NCBI RefSeq assembly: GCF_000498495.1
Contig: NZ_AVCS01000021.1
Coordinates: 21,108-85,107, forward strand
Direction of reading: 5' to 3'
DNA length: 64,000 bases
From: Flavobacterium enshiense DK69
Lineage (GTDB): Bacteria; Bacteroidota; Bacteroidia; Flavobacteriales; Flavobacteriaceae
The notes beneath the pieces are model-generated. The model made no database searches. It was not told the origin of the DNA and saw nothing but the letters and a program-made list of their open reading frames with translations. Positions 8,406 through 17,672 of this stretch are shown one piece after another; the stretch's first letter is position 1, and each line of letters starts with the position of its first letter. Both the position numbers and the translations under genes were made by a program.

Positions 8406-10835
8406 TTATCTTAACTGAGCGCCAACTTCTTTTTCGAAATTCTGTTGCAATTTGCTCATGATTTTGTCAATTTGAGCATCGGTAAGTGTTTTTGAAGCAT
8501 CCTGAATCGTAAAACTTACTGCATAAGACTTTTTGCCTTCCGGAAGTTTGCTTCCTTCGTAAACGTCAAATAAGTTAACGTCTTTCAGCAATGATTTTTC
8601 TGTTTGCTTTGCAATCGAATAGATTTGCTCAAACTGTACATTACTGTCAACCAATAATGCTAAATCTCTGCGTACTTCAGGATATTTAGGAATTTCAACA
8701 AACTTGATTTTATTTGAAATCAGTTTTAAAACTTCACCCCAGTTAAAATCGGCAAATAAAACTTCCTGTTTGATGTCAAAATGTTTTAGGATCGATTTCT
8801 TAACGGTTCCGAATTCAACAATGGTTTCCTTACCGTTTGTAAGCGCAATTCCTTCCGAGAACACATCATTATCCAACGGTTGGGTTGTAATTTTATCAAT
8901 TCCCAAACGGGACAATATTGCTGTAATATAACCTTTGAAAAGGAAGAAGTCGGACGGTTTTTCAGCCGTTGTCCAGCTTTCCATCAATCGGTTTCCGGTT
9001 ACGAATAAAGTCAAGTGCTTTAGTTCTGTATAACCTGAAAGTAGTTTATGGTATGATTTTCCGAACTCGAATAATTTCAAATCGGATTTCTTTCTGTTGA
9101 TATTGTAGGATAAAGCTTCTAAGCCACTAAACAACAACGACTGGCGCATAGCTGATAAATCATTGCTCAACGGATTCAGCATCGTTACATTATGCTCTTC
9201 TTTCAGTTTTTCTGTTAAGCTGATGTACTGAGGAGAAGTCAGGGAATTTGCCATCATTTCATTGAATCCCTGTGAAGCCAATTGGTTGGCAATTACATTC
9301 TGCACTTTGTAATCTTCAGTGCGGGACGAATTGGAAATCGAAGCATTCAGCTTTGTAGTAAAGTTGATGTTGTTGTATCCGTATACGCGTAAAATTTCTT
9401 CAATTACGTCGATTTCACGTTGTACATCCACGCGGTAAGCAGGAACTGTCAATCCTAAACCGGCATCAGAAACACTGTTTACCTTGATATCTAAAGTAAC
9501 TAATATCTTTTTGATTGTCTCTTTCGGAATTTCCTGTCCGATAATCTTATTTACATTCGCAAAATTCAGCACTATAGGGAAATCCTCGATTTTTTTCGGA
9601 TAAATATCGATAGGATCCGAAGTGATTTCACCACCTGCGACTTCCTGAATTAAAAGAGCAGCACGTTTCATTGCATATTCCGTAATGGTAGGATCAATTC
9701 CTCTTTCGAAACGGAAAGAAGCATCTGTGCTTAACGTATGTCTTTTTGCAGTTTTTCTAATCGATATTGGATTGAAGTAAGCACTTTCAAGGAAAATAGC
9801 AGTCGTGTTTTCAGTAACGCCTGAATTTTTTCCTCCGAAAACACCTGCGATACACATTGGTCCGCTTTCGTCACAAATCATCAAATCTTCCTCGTGAAGC
9901 GTTCTTTCAACTTCATCAAGAGTGGTGAATTTTGTGCCGGCAGGAAGTGTTTTTACAATCACTTTATTACCTCTGATTTTGGCTGCGTCAAAAGCGTGTA
10001 ATGGCTGCCCCAATTCATGTAAAACATAATTGGTAACGTCAACAACGTTGTTTTTTGGAGCCAATCCGATGGCTTTTAAACGGTTTTGCAACCAACTCGG
10101 TGACGGTTTAACCGTGATTCCGGAAATGGTAACTCCGCAATACCTTGGAGCCAATTTCGTGTCTTCAACTTTTATGTCGATTTTCAGCGTACGTTTTTCA
10201 ACTTTAAATTTACTTACAGATGGCGTCATCAATTCAGAATGATTATTTCCTTTCTGAATTAACCCTGCACGCAAATCTCTGGCAACACCTAGATGACTCA
10301 TGGCATCGGCACGGTTTGGCGTTAATCCGATTTCAAAAACCTCATCAGTTTCGATATTGAACACTTTAGAAGCTAAAGTTCCCGGAACAAGATTCTCGGC
10401 AAGGATCATAATCCCGTCATGAGATTCACCAAGACCTAATTCGTCTTCGGCACAAATCATTCCGTGACTTTCCTCTCCGCGGATTTTTCCTTTTTTGATT
10501 TCGAAAGCGTTTCCTTCAGTGTCATACAATTTTGTGCCTATGGTTGCCACAGGGACTTTTTGACCGGCTGCCACATTCGGAGCTCCACATACAATCTGAA
10601 CCGGCGGATTGCCGTCGCCTAAATCAACCGTAGTGATGCTTAATTTATCGGCATTCGGATGTGGAATGCAGGTAAGTACATGACCAACCACTACACCTTC
10701 CAGACCTCCTTTAAGGCTTTCGTATTTGTCCACACTTTCTACTTCAAGACCCAAATCAGTAAGCAGGGCAGAAGTATCTTCAGAGTTCCAGTCAATTTTG
10801 ATGAATTGTTTTAACCAATTGTAGGATATGCGCAT
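8406..10835 (-). CDS. pheT: Phenylalanine--tRNA ligase beta subunit
   Basis: This is the beta subunit of the alpha2-beta2 enzyme that charges tRNA-Phe. From the internal start at about 10835 (MRISYNWLKQF) the protein has 809 residues, the usual length. Longer in-frame extensions (up to 10970) overlap the promoter region and are unlikely. Visible parts are the N-terminal core, a tRNA-binding OB fold at about 40-150 (VVVGHVLTCIPHPNADKLSI, VCGAPNV), B3/B4 (GVTISGITV, HAFDAAKIRG, FRFERGIDP) and B5 (ILVTLDIKV, VPAYRVDVQREIDVIEEILR). The C-terminal ferredoxin-like anticodon-binding domain is also present (KYPEVRRDLALLVD to the end). It is a single gene here, not next to pheS. Confidence 0.96.
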   Translation of the reverse strand: MRISYNWLKQFIKIDWNSEDTSALLTDLGLEVESVDKYESLKGGLEGVVVGHVLTCIPHPNADKLSITTVDLGDGNPPVQIVCGAPNVAAGQKVPVATIGTKLYDTEGNAFEIKKGKIRGEESHGMICAEDELGLGESHDGIMILAENLVPGTLASKVFNIETDEVFEIGLTPNRADAMSHLGVARDLRAGLIQKGNNHSELMTPSVSKFKVEKRTLKIDIKVEDTKLAPRYCGVTISGITVKPSPSWLQNRLKAIGLAPKNNVVDVTNYVLHELGQPLHAFDAAKIRGNKVIVKTLPAGTKFTTLDEVERTLHEEDLMICDESGPMCIAGVFGGKNSGVTENTTAIFLESAYFNPISIRKTAKRHTLSTDASFRFERGIDPTITEYAMKRAALLIQEVAGGEITSDPIDIYPKKIEDFPIVLNFANVNKIIGQEIPKETIKKILVTLDIKVNSVSDAGLGLTVPAYRVDVQREIDVIEEILRVYGYNNINFTTKLNASISNSSRTEDYKVQNVIANQLASQGFNEMMANSLTSPQYISLTEKLKEEHNVTMLNPLSNDLSAMRQSLLFSGLEALSYNINRKKSDLKLFEFGKSYHKLLSGYTELKHLTLFVTGNRLMESWTTAEKPSDFFLFKGYITAILSRLGIDKITTQPLDNDVFSEGIALTNGKETIVEFGTVKKSILKHFDIKQEVLFADFNWGEVLKLISNKIKFVEIPKYPEVRRDLALLVDSNVQFEQIYSIAKQTEKSLLKDVNLFDVYEGSKLPEGKKSYAVSFTIQDASKTLTDAQIDKIMSKLQQNFEKEVGAQLR

Positions 10836-10859
10836 TTCTGTATCGTTTTTATAAGATTG

Positions 10860-10953
10860 CAAAGATAATAATTGTCTGTTATTTTTTGCTACAAAACAGC
10901 GAGCAATTATGCCTGAAATTGAGTAATTCTGACTGATTAATTTCTTAAATTTG
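10860..10953. promoter_or_regulatory. Divergent promoter region, pheT / AsmA-like gene
   Basis: On the minus strand a TATCTTTG box (10860-10867) lies about 24 bases before the pheT ATG. On the plus strand a TAAATTTG box (10946-10953) lies 18 bases before the TTG at 10971. Both match the Bacteroidota -7 consensus TAnnTTTG; the upstream TTG elements are at looser spacing (about 24 bases). Confidence 0.5.
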
Positions 10954-10970
10954 TGTAAACACTTACACAT

Positions 10971-13436
10971 TTGGAAACGAAAGTAGGTTTGTACGGTAAA
11001 ATTAAAGGGAACAAAGTTCTTTTTATGTTGCTAAAAGGTCTTGGCGCGCTGTTACTTTTGTTTGTCATAATGTATTTAGGTTTAGGTATTTATCTTTCTG
11101 CCAGAAAAGATAAAATCAAAAACAATCTCACCGAATTAATCAACGAAAAAAGTACCGGAGAAATGAAGATAGGAGACCTGCAAGTTTCCTTATTTCAGGG
11201 GTTTCCGAGTCTGACTGTCCAAGTTAAGGATGTTATCGTCAAAGACAGTCTGTGGCATCTTCATAAGAGAACGCTTTTAAAGGCAGATAAAGTGTATGCA
11301 AAAGTTTCACCTTGGGCAATTTTAAAGAAAACGATTTCTGTAAACAATCTGACCATTAAAAATGCGGTTATTGATATTTATATTGATGAAAAAGGATATA
11401 GTAATATGTCTGTTTTTACGAATTTCAAAAAGGAGAAAAAACCTGAGGAAAATGAAAAATCAGATTTAGAGGTAAATATTGATGAAATCGACTTTACGGA
11501 TGTTACCCTCGTTTCTGAAAATCAAATCAAGAAGAAAAATTTCAATTTCATAACATCGGATCTGGAGATGCGGATCTCCCGTAATGATATGGGATGGAAA
11601 GCAGCTGTTGCAGTGGAAACCTTTGTAAACAGTATGACATTTAATACCACAAAAGGCAGTTATGCTGAAAAGAAAATCATAAAAGGGGAGATAGGTGTTG
11701 TTTACAACAGCGAAAAAAAACAAATAGGTGCATATTCAAAGGAGCTTACTATCGGAGGGAATCCTTTCGAAGTTAAAGCTACGTTTGGGATTTCTAAAAC
11801 CAATTCCCTTTTCAAAATAATGCTTTTTTGTCCGTCAATTCAATGGAGAGAAGCTTCATCTTTGTTGGCCAACAATGTCAGAACAAAATTGGATAAATTC
11901 AATTTGGCAGAACCTTTTGATGTGCGATGTACTCTTAAAGGTAATCTTAAAGTAAGAGGAAATCCTTCCATTCATGTGATTGCCAACATGGAAAATAATA
12001 AGTTGACTACAAAAAATGAAGTCATTGACGATTGCAGTTTTAAAGGGGAATTTATCAACCACTATGTGAAGAACGGAATCTTTGGTGATCCGAATTCGGC
12101 GGTGTTTCTGCATGGTTTTAGGGGGAATTACAGAGGAATCCCATTCACCACAAAGGATATGATGATTTTTAATCTGAAAAAACCAATAGCTTCAGGGTCT
12201 GTGAAAAGTGATTTTGACGTCACGGCTTTTAATTCGATTTTCTCTAAAGACCTTCTACAATTTACAAAAGGGAAAGCCAATGTTTCGGTTCAATTTAAAG
12301 CGAACGTGGTTGATTTGAAAATCTCGAAGCCTTTTATTATCGGGAATGTCAATATTTTGAATTCGAATTTTGCTTATGGGCAAAGTAAGTTAGCTGTTGC
12401 CGACTGTAATTTAAAAATGGAATTTACTCAGGATAAACTCGACATAAGGACTTTTGGTTTTAAAACCCCGAAAAGTGAGTTTTATATGAAAGGTTATGCA
12501 GGGAATTTCATGAATCTGTATTATGATAACCCGGAAAAAATAGTTTTGAACCTGGATATTAATTGTCCTAAGATAGACTTGTCGGAGTTTATTTTTATGT
12601 TAAAATCAAATAAGAAGGGAACGTCAAAAAAATCGCCAAAAGGAAAGAACAGGTCTGATTTTTTAGAAAAGGCACTTAACAACAGCAATCTGGCTCTTAA
12701 TCTGAATATCGATAAACTGACTTATAAAAAATTTAAAGCAACAAATGCGATTGCAAACATAAAAACATCCAGCGATAACATTGCGATTGAAAAAGTAGCC
12801 ATCCGTAAAGGAAATGGGACTATTAATCTTAACGGAATAATTGATCGCACCGGTAAAAATGATGATTTTAATCTGAAGGTAAATGTATCGAAACTGGATA
12901 TCAGGGATTTGCTGTATTCTTTTGATAATTTCGGATCTGCTACGATTAACTATAAAAATATAACCGGTAATATCGATCTAAATGCAAATCTCAATGGTAT
13001 TCTTACAGATAAAGGCGGAATAGAGAGAAACTCATTGAATGGAAATCTTACTTTTATTTTGAAGAACGGAGCCTTTATTAATTTCCAGCCGATTGAGAAC
13101 GTTGGGGAAAAAGTTTTTCCCGGGCGAAATTTTAAAAAGGTGACGTTTGAAAACTTAAATGGTGATTTTAAAGTCAGTAATAGAAATATATATATCAGTC
13201 CGATGAAAGTAAACACAAGCGTGTTGAATTTTGATTTGAGCGGAGTTTATGCCCTGGAAAGAGGTACAAATCTTAATGTAGATGTTTATTTGCGTGACCC
13301 TCAAAAAGATAAAAACATAAAAAATCTTAAAATTCGGAAGAAAAAAAGGGACGAAGGAATGTCAGTTCATTTGATGGCTGTTGATGGTCCCGACGGAAAA
13401 GTGAAAGTGAAATTTCGAAGCCTTAAAGTGAAATAA
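10971..13436 (+). CDS. AsmA-family protein
   Basis: This protein of up to 821 residues has one N-terminal membrane anchor (about 19-42, LLKGLGALLLLFVIMYLGLG). A long beta-rich periplasmic region typical of AsmA/TamB-like proteins follows. Its N-terminal AsmA signature includes GDLQVSLFQGFPSLTVQVKD and a segment resembling KADKVYAKVSPWAILKKTISV. Proteins of this group are thought to help move or organise lipids between inner and outer membrane. The start is uncertain: TTG at 10971 keeps a basic lead-in to the membrane segment, while the ATG near 11024 begins directly with it. The gene is divergent from pheT and monocistronic. Confidence 0.82.
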   Translation: METKVGLYGKIKGNKVLFMLLKGLGALLLLFVIMYLGLGIYLSARKDKIKNNLTELINEKSTGEMKIGDLQVSLFQGFPSLTVQVKDVIVKDSLWHLHKRTLLKADKVYAKVSPWAILKKTISVNNLTIKNAVIDIYIDEKGYSNMSVFTNFKKEKKPEENEKSDLEVNIDEIDFTDVTLVSENQIKKKNFNFITSDLEMRISRNDMGWKAAVAVETFVNSMTFNTTKGSYAEKKIIKGEIGVVYNSEKKQIGAYSKELTIGGNPFEVKATFGISKTNSLFKIMLFCPSIQWREASSLLANNVRTKLDKFNLAEPFDVRCTLKGNLKVRGNPSIHVIANMENNKLTTKNEVIDDCSFKGEFINHYVKNGIFGDPNSAVFLHGFRGNYRGIPFTTKDMMIFNLKKPIASGSVKSDFDVTAFNSIFSKDLLQFTKGKANVSVQFKANVVDLKISKPFIIGNVNILNSNFAYGQSKLAVADCNLKMEFTQDKLDIRTFGFKTPKSEFYMKGYAGNFMNLYYDNPEKIVLNLDINCPKIDLSEFIFMLKSNKKGTSKKSPKGKNRSDFLEKALNNSNLALNLNIDKLTYKKFKATNAIANIKTSSDNIAIEKVAIRKGNGTINLNGIIDRTGKNDDFNLKVNVSKLDIRDLLYSFDNFGSATINYKNITGNIDLNANLNGILTDKGGIERNSLNGNLTFILKNGAFINFQPIENVGEKVFPGRNFKKVTFENLNGDFKVSNRNIYISPMKVNTSVLNFDLSGVYALERGTNLNVDVYLRDPQKDKNIKNLKIRKKKRDEGMSVHLMAVDGPDGKVKVKFRSLKVK

Positions 13437-13565
13437 GATTTCTAAGTAAGCAGTCATTGTTACTAATGACGTAACTTAACCTGATAATATGATAATTCAA
13501 CTTCTGAATATACAAATTAATCTAAAAATATCTACATTGCTATTTTGACAAATAATGTATTTTTA

Positions 13566-13595
13566 TTGTTTATCAATAAATTTTTATTAAATTTG
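13566..13595 (+). promoter_or_regulatory. Bacteroidota-type promoter
   Basis: TTG at 13566-13568, a 19-base spacer and TAAATTTG at 13588-13595 match the TTG-N19-TAnnTTTG consensus exactly. A second TAAATTTG at 13607 is too close to the ATG at 13623 to be the main site. Confidence 0.7.
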
Positions 13596-13622
13596 TGATG
13601 TAATTTTAAATTTGAAACAATT

Positions 13623-14159
13623 ATGTCAACAAAGAATAACTTCGTATTTAATGGCTTACTTGTTATTGCTTGGGTAATCTTCGTAGGCTTATCCATTGAA
13701 GCAGGAGGCTTGGTGGTCAATTTCATATTCAGCCTATTCAAACCTGAATTTGTGCAAAATCTGTATCAGAAGCTGGACTTAAGTGAAATGTATAATCGTA
13801 GCAAATGGGCATTTTTTGTTATGTATACTTTTATTTTGAGCATTGCTGTTTTGAAAGCATACCTGTTCTGTATAGTTATCAGGCTTTTACACAAAATTAA
13901 TTTATCAAAACCATTCACCAGCTTTGTTTCGGAACAGATATCAAAGATGAGTCACTACACTTTTTCAATTGGAATCTTGAGTTATGTAGCCAGACAAACA
14001 GCCAAAAACTTGCAGCATCGTGGTTATGCTATTGACAACCTAAACCAGTTTTGGGTCGACAGTGAAGCATTTATCTTAATGGCGGCTGTAATCTATGTTA
14101 TTGCAACAATTTTTGCAAAAGGAATTGAAATCCAAAACGAAAACGATTTAACTGTATAG
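13623..14159 (+). CDS. DUF2975 family membrane protein
   Basis: This 178-residue protein has four hydrophobic segments (about 10-35, 60-85, 108-128 and 148-166), with no signal peptide. The pattern, length and position just upstream of a small Cro/CI-type regulator match the DUF2975 family. Family members form two-gene units with such regulators, but their function is unknown. The following HTH gene starts three bases after the stop codon, so the two are almost certainly co-transcribed from the promoter at 13566. Confidence 0.8.
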   Translation: MSTKNNFVFNGLLVIAWVIFVGLSIEAGGLVVNFIFSLFKPEFVQNLYQKLDLSEMYNRSKWAFFVMYTFILSIAVLKAYLFCIVIRLLHKINLSKPFTSFVSEQISKMSHYTFSIGILSYVARQTAKNLQHRGYAIDNLNQFWVDSEAFILMAAVIYVIATIFAKGIEIQNENDLTV

Positions 14160-14162
14160 ACT

Positions 14163-14375
14163 ATGCCAATCATTGTAAACTTAGACGTGATGATGGCAAA
14201 ACGTAAAATTTCTCTGAATGAACTTTCTGAAAGAGTTGATTTGACATTATCCAATCTTTCTATTTTGAAAACCGGAAAGGCAAAAGCAATCCGGTTTAGC
14301 ACATTAGAGGCGATTTGTAAAGCCTTAGACTGTCAACCCGGTGACATTTTAGAATATGTTAGTGATGACAAATAA
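14163..14375 (+). CDS. Small XRE-family helix-turn-helix regulator
   Basis: This 70-residue protein is essentially one Cro/CI-type HTH domain: MAKRKISLNELSERVDLT, then TLSNLSILKTGKAKAIRFST, and LEAICKALDCQPGDILEY. It closely resembles the YozG-like regulators paired with DUF2975 proteins. It probably controls its own two-gene operon. Confidence 0.9.
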   Translation: MPIIVNLDVMMAKRKISLNELSERVDLTLSNLSILKTGKAKAIRFSTLEAICKALDCQPGDILEYVSDDK

Positions 14376-14431
14376 ATAACGAACAGCTAATGGCTGTCTT
14401 ATTAAGGATTCATCGGGGTTTCTTTTCGAAT

Positions 14432-14995
14432 TTATACTCTTAAAGAGCCTCGAAATCCTCTGGCAGCATAATATGATTCTGCACCATTGTGATACAGGAA
14501 GACTGTACCATAACGGAAATCGCAGAAAACAGCACCGCCAAGTTTTCGGATATCGGCAGGTGTTTTCACCCAGCTCGATGTTTTTGAGTCGAATTTTCCA
14601 AATTTATGCAGTTCGCGGTATTCTTCTTCCGTTAACAGTTCAATCCCTATGGAAGCGGCCATGTCAAGTGCGCTGTCTGCCGGTTTGTATTCTTTTCGTG
14701 AGTCAAGGGCAGCACGGTCGTAGCACAGGCTTCTTCTGCCTTTAGGACTTTCTGCGGAACAATCATAAAAAATATATTCGTCTGTATTTTTATTATAACC
14801 AACTACATCAGGTTCGCCTCCTGTTTGTTCCATTTCATTTAGTGACCAGAGTTTAATGGTATTGGCTTCCAATTTTGCTTGTACTTTATTCCATTCAAGG
14901 CCTTCATGACGGCTCATGTTTTTTTCGAAACGTGTTTTTAGTGTTTTAAACAGTTCTTCGCGTTGTTTCGGAGATAATTCTTTTTCGTTTGCCAT
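14432..14995 (-). CDS. DUF4256 family protein
   Basis: This 187-residue cytoplasmic protein has conserved blocks I associate with DUF4256: LEWNKVQAKL, LWSLNEMEQTGGEPDVV, YIFYDCSAESPKGRRSLCYD and the C-terminal RYGTVFLYHNGAESYYAARG. No catalytic function is established for the family. It has no membrane segments. The gene lies 37 bases downstream of the NAD(P)H-binding gene on the same strand and may share its transcript. Confidence 0.85.
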   Translation of the reverse strand: MANEKELSPKQREELFKTLKTRFEKNMSRHEGLEWNKVQAKLEANTIKLWSLNEMEQTGGEPDVVGYNKNTDEYIFYDCSAESPKGRRSLCYDRAALDSRKEYKPADSALDMAASIGIELLTEEEYRELHKFGKFDSKTSSWVKTPADIRKLGGAVFCDFRYGTVFLYHNGAESYYAARGFRGSLRV

Positions 14996-15031
14996 TTTTG
15001 TAATGTGTTAATTTGATTAGAGAATATTGGG

Positions 15032-15661
15032 TTAATACATAATTCGGGGTTTCTGCTTAATATATAAGCCTTGTTCTGCTACAGAGAGCATAAATTCGGA
15101 TAAATCTTTTCGGGATATTGTAAACAGTAACGAATTTGGTAAAATAGCTTCACCAACATTGTATTCACCAATGAATTTGCCATTGGTTAATTTGGGAGCT
15201 CGCACAATGGTCCAATCCAAATCACTGCTCTCAATTATGTTTTCCTTGATTTTATGGTCTTGAGTTGCCTTGCTCAATATAAGAGGCATTATATAATTCA
15301 CTAAGAATCCCAATCCTTTTTTGTTGTCGTCCACTCCAATAAATGAGAGATAAACAAATCGTTTTACAGATTTTGTGTCCATTGCCTTAACAATGTTTTT
15401 AATTCCCGTTATCAGGGCTGGATCATGTATAAAAGGTGTTTTGGCTCCTAATGCACAAATGACAGCATCCTGATTTTCAATGGAGCGTTCAACAGCATTT
15501 GTATCGGTTACATCACCCTTAAAGACAGTTAAATTTGGATGATGTAAATGAAAATTTTCAGGAGTCCTTACAAAGGCTGTAACCTGATGTCCTTTTTCTA
15601 AAGCCTGTTGGGTTAATTGTAAACCTGTTAAACCCGACGCGCCAAATATCAGTATTTTCAT
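15032..15661 (-). CDS. NAD(P)H-binding protein, NmrA/SDR-a type
   Basis: This 209-residue Rossmann-fold protein begins MKILIFGASGLTGLQLTQQA, with the GxxGxxG dinucleotide loop at 7-13. VFKGDVTD and DAVICALGAKTP are the expected following strands. Such proteins act as small oxidoreductases (flavin or biliverdin reductase-like) or redox sensors. The typical SDR YxxxK pair is not clear, so the substrate cannot be assigned. It sits in a minus-strand run with the hydrolase and DUF4256 genes. Confidence 0.85.
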   Translation of the reverse strand: MKILIFGASGLTGLQLTQQALEKGHQVTAFVRTPENFHLHHPNLTVFKGDVTDTNAVERSIENQDAVICALGAKTPFIHDPALITGIKNIVKAMDTKSVKRFVYLSFIGVDDNKKGLGFLVNYIMPLILSKATQDHKIKENIIESSDLDWTIVRAPKLTNGKFIGEYNVGEAILPNSLLFTISRKDLSEFMLSVAEQGLYIKQKPRIMY

Positions 15662-15704
15662 GATTTTTAGGATTTAAAAAAGATGAGCCATTAATGTTCA
15701 AGGC

Positions 15705-16730
15705 TTATTTCTTAAGAAACGAAATCAAACCCTTAAAATAAACTTCCTGATCGTCATAAAAGTCCATGTGGCTTCCTTTCGGACAGAACAGGTAAGTACC
15801 TTTTTTAACCGATTTTGCCATTTGCTCCATATGCTTCGGATCCATGGTGTCGTAACGTGCACCAATAACGAGAGTCGGAATGGTAATGCTTTTTAAATCT
15901 GGCTGGCGGTTCCATTTCTCAAGTTTACCGGAAATACCAAATTCGCTGGGCCCCTGCATGGTCACATAAAGCGACTGGTTCATTTTTCCAAACGAACGCT
16001 GTACCGGTTCCGGCCAATCTTTTGCAGGCATACGCAAAATATGTTTCTCATAAAAATTTGGCATCAGCAATTCCATGTAGCGCGGATTGGAAAAATCGCC
16101 TTTCTCTTCAATGGCTCTCAGTTCTTTCAATACATCCGGATCCAACTGTTTGGCAAGAACTTCATCGGCATATTTTCCGTAGGCAACGGCATCCGACATC
16201 ATATTGGAAATGATTAACCCTTTCATATTATTCTGGTACTTCATGGTATATTCCATAGCCAGAATTCCGCCCCAAGAGTGTCCCAATAAATAAAAATTGT
16301 CTTTGTTGAGGTTAAGGGATTTACGAACCTGTTCTACTTCTTCCACATAACGTGGCAAATCCCACAGGGAAACGTCTTTAGGATTGTCTGAATTTCCACA
16401 TCCCAATTGATCATAATAGATGAACTCAATTCCTTCTGCCGGCAGAAAACTTTCGAAACATTCGAAATATTCATGAGTGGCTCCAGGGCCGCCGTTCAAT
16501 AAAAGTACTTTGGTTGTAGGATTGTTTCCAAAGCGTTTTGTCCATACTTTAAATGTACCTTTCGGGGTCTCAATCGGAATTATCTGAATACCTCCAGTTT
16601 GAATTGAATCATTACTTTTTTGAAAATAAGGATTCATTTGGGCTGTTTGTTTTTCTGAAGTTTCCTTGCAGCTAAAGAAAAGCGGAGAAAGTGAGAGTGT
16701 AAGTAATAAAAGGGAACATTTTTTTATCAT
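15705..16730 (-). CDS. Proline iminopeptidase-family alpha/beta hydrolase, lipoprotein
   Basis: This 341-residue protein has a lipoprotein signal peptide (LSLSPLFFSCKE), so it is probably anchored in an envelope membrane. The oxyanion-loop motif appears as LNGGPGATHEYF. The nucleophile elbow is GHSWGG (Ser about 151), the acid lies in GARYDTMDP, and the His in PKGSHMDFYDD. These are typical of the S33 peptidase / proline iminopeptidase group, which removes N-terminal proline from peptides. An esterase or amidase role cannot be excluded. Confidence 0.87.
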   Translation of the reverse strand: MIKKCSLLLLTLSLSPLFFSCKETSEKQTAQMNPYFQKSNDSIQTGGIQIIPIETPKGTFKVWTKRFGNNPTTKVLLLNGGPGATHEYFECFESFLPAEGIEFIYYDQLGCGNSDNPKDVSLWDLPRYVEEVEQVRKSLNLNKDNFYLLGHSWGGILAMEYTMKYQNNMKGLIISNMMSDAVAYGKYADEVLAKQLDPDVLKELRAIEEKGDFSNPRYMELLMPNFYEKHILRMPAKDWPEPVQRSFGKMNQSLYVTMQGPSEFGISGKLEKWNRQPDLKSITIPTLVIGARYDTMDPKHMEQMAKSVKKGTYLFCPKGSHMDFYDDQEVYFKGLISFLKK

Positions 16731-16747
16731 GGATTTTTCTTATAAAA

Positions 16748-17611
16748 TTAAAGAATTTCCCCGACATGTTTTTTAATGTTCTCCGATATTTTTTTTGTTG
16801 GCAAATCATTTTCATCATCCCCAAACGGATCTTCAATTTCTTCGGCAATTAGCTCCAAACTAGCGAGTACATAAAAGATGAAAACCACAACCGGAACTAC
16901 ATAATAGCCTAATGTGAAAGCGTATCCGAAGGGCAAGGTCATCACATAAAAGAAGATGAATTTTTTAAGGAATGCACTGTAAGAGTAGGGAATAGGCGTG
17001 TTTTTAATGCGCTCACATGCACCGCATATATCGGTAAACGATTGAATTTCAGAATTGAGAATGATTAATTGATCACCGGTTATTTTTCCTGAGTTGTACA
17101 AATCATTGATCTTTTCAAACATCATTTTAGCTACCTGATTTGGTCTGTGTTTTTCATGATCGATTTTTAAATCAAGTCCTTCAAAAAGACTAAGCCCAGT
17201 TTCTTCGTTTTTCAGATGTTTGTTAAGAATGGAAGCGTACCCCGGAATAGCTTTTCTGAAATAAGCCCTGTCGTGTTCATCTCTTAAAATAACAGAAAGT
17301 TTCATGGCTAAATTTCGACTGTTGTTTACTAGGCTTCCCCACATTCTTCGGCCTTCCCACCATCTGTCGTAAGCGGTATTCGTTCTGAAGACCAACAGTA
17401 ATGAAATTACAAAACCCAGCATTCCGTGCATGGCGCCTATATTTCTCACATAACTATTTTCAGGAAGATTTAAATAGCTGACTTCTAAATATCCAATGAA
17501 GCCTGAATAAATGCCAATAAAAATCATTAGCGGAAGTAAAAGCCTAAAAGTATCTGCCTTGTGAAATCTAAATATGAAAGTGATCCAGTCTTTTGTGTTA
17601 TATTGTACCAT
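16748..17611 (-). CDS. Bestrophin-like (UPF0187) membrane protein
   Basis: This 287-residue protein has paired N-terminal membrane segments (FRLLLPLMIFIGIYSGFIGY and HGMLGFVISLLLVFRTNTAY). The conserved AYDRWWEGRRMWGSLVNNSR block follows, with two C-terminal hydrophobic segments (about 222-255) and the acidic EEIEDPFGDDENDLP. Bacterial homologues are pentameric ion channels in the inner membrane. The C-terminal acidic cluster corresponds to the region that forms the Ca-clasp in animal bestrophins. Confidence 0.93.
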   Translation of the reverse strand: MVQYNTKDWITFIFRFHKADTFRLLLPLMIFIGIYSGFIGYLEVSYLNLPENSYVRNIGAMHGMLGFVISLLLVFRTNTAYDRWWEGRRMWGSLVNNSRNLAMKLSVILRDEHDRAYFRKAIPGYASILNKHLKNEETGLSLFEGLDLKIDHEKHRPNQVAKMMFEKINDLYNSGKITGDQLIILNSEIQSFTDICGACERIKNTPIPYSYSAFLKKFIFFYVMTLPFGYAFTLGYYVVPVVVFIFYVLASLELIAEEIEDPFGDDENDLPTKKISENIKKHVGEIL

Positions 17612-17672
17612 ATCTTGAGTTATGAGTTATCTCTGTCCTCTAATTTCTTGTGTCTTGTTTCTTTTCTCCAGT

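Noticed and set aside
10836..10970. Upstream extension of pheT (45 codons)
   Set aside because: PheT proteins start at MRISYNWL; the extension overlaps two promoter boxes and has no homologous character.
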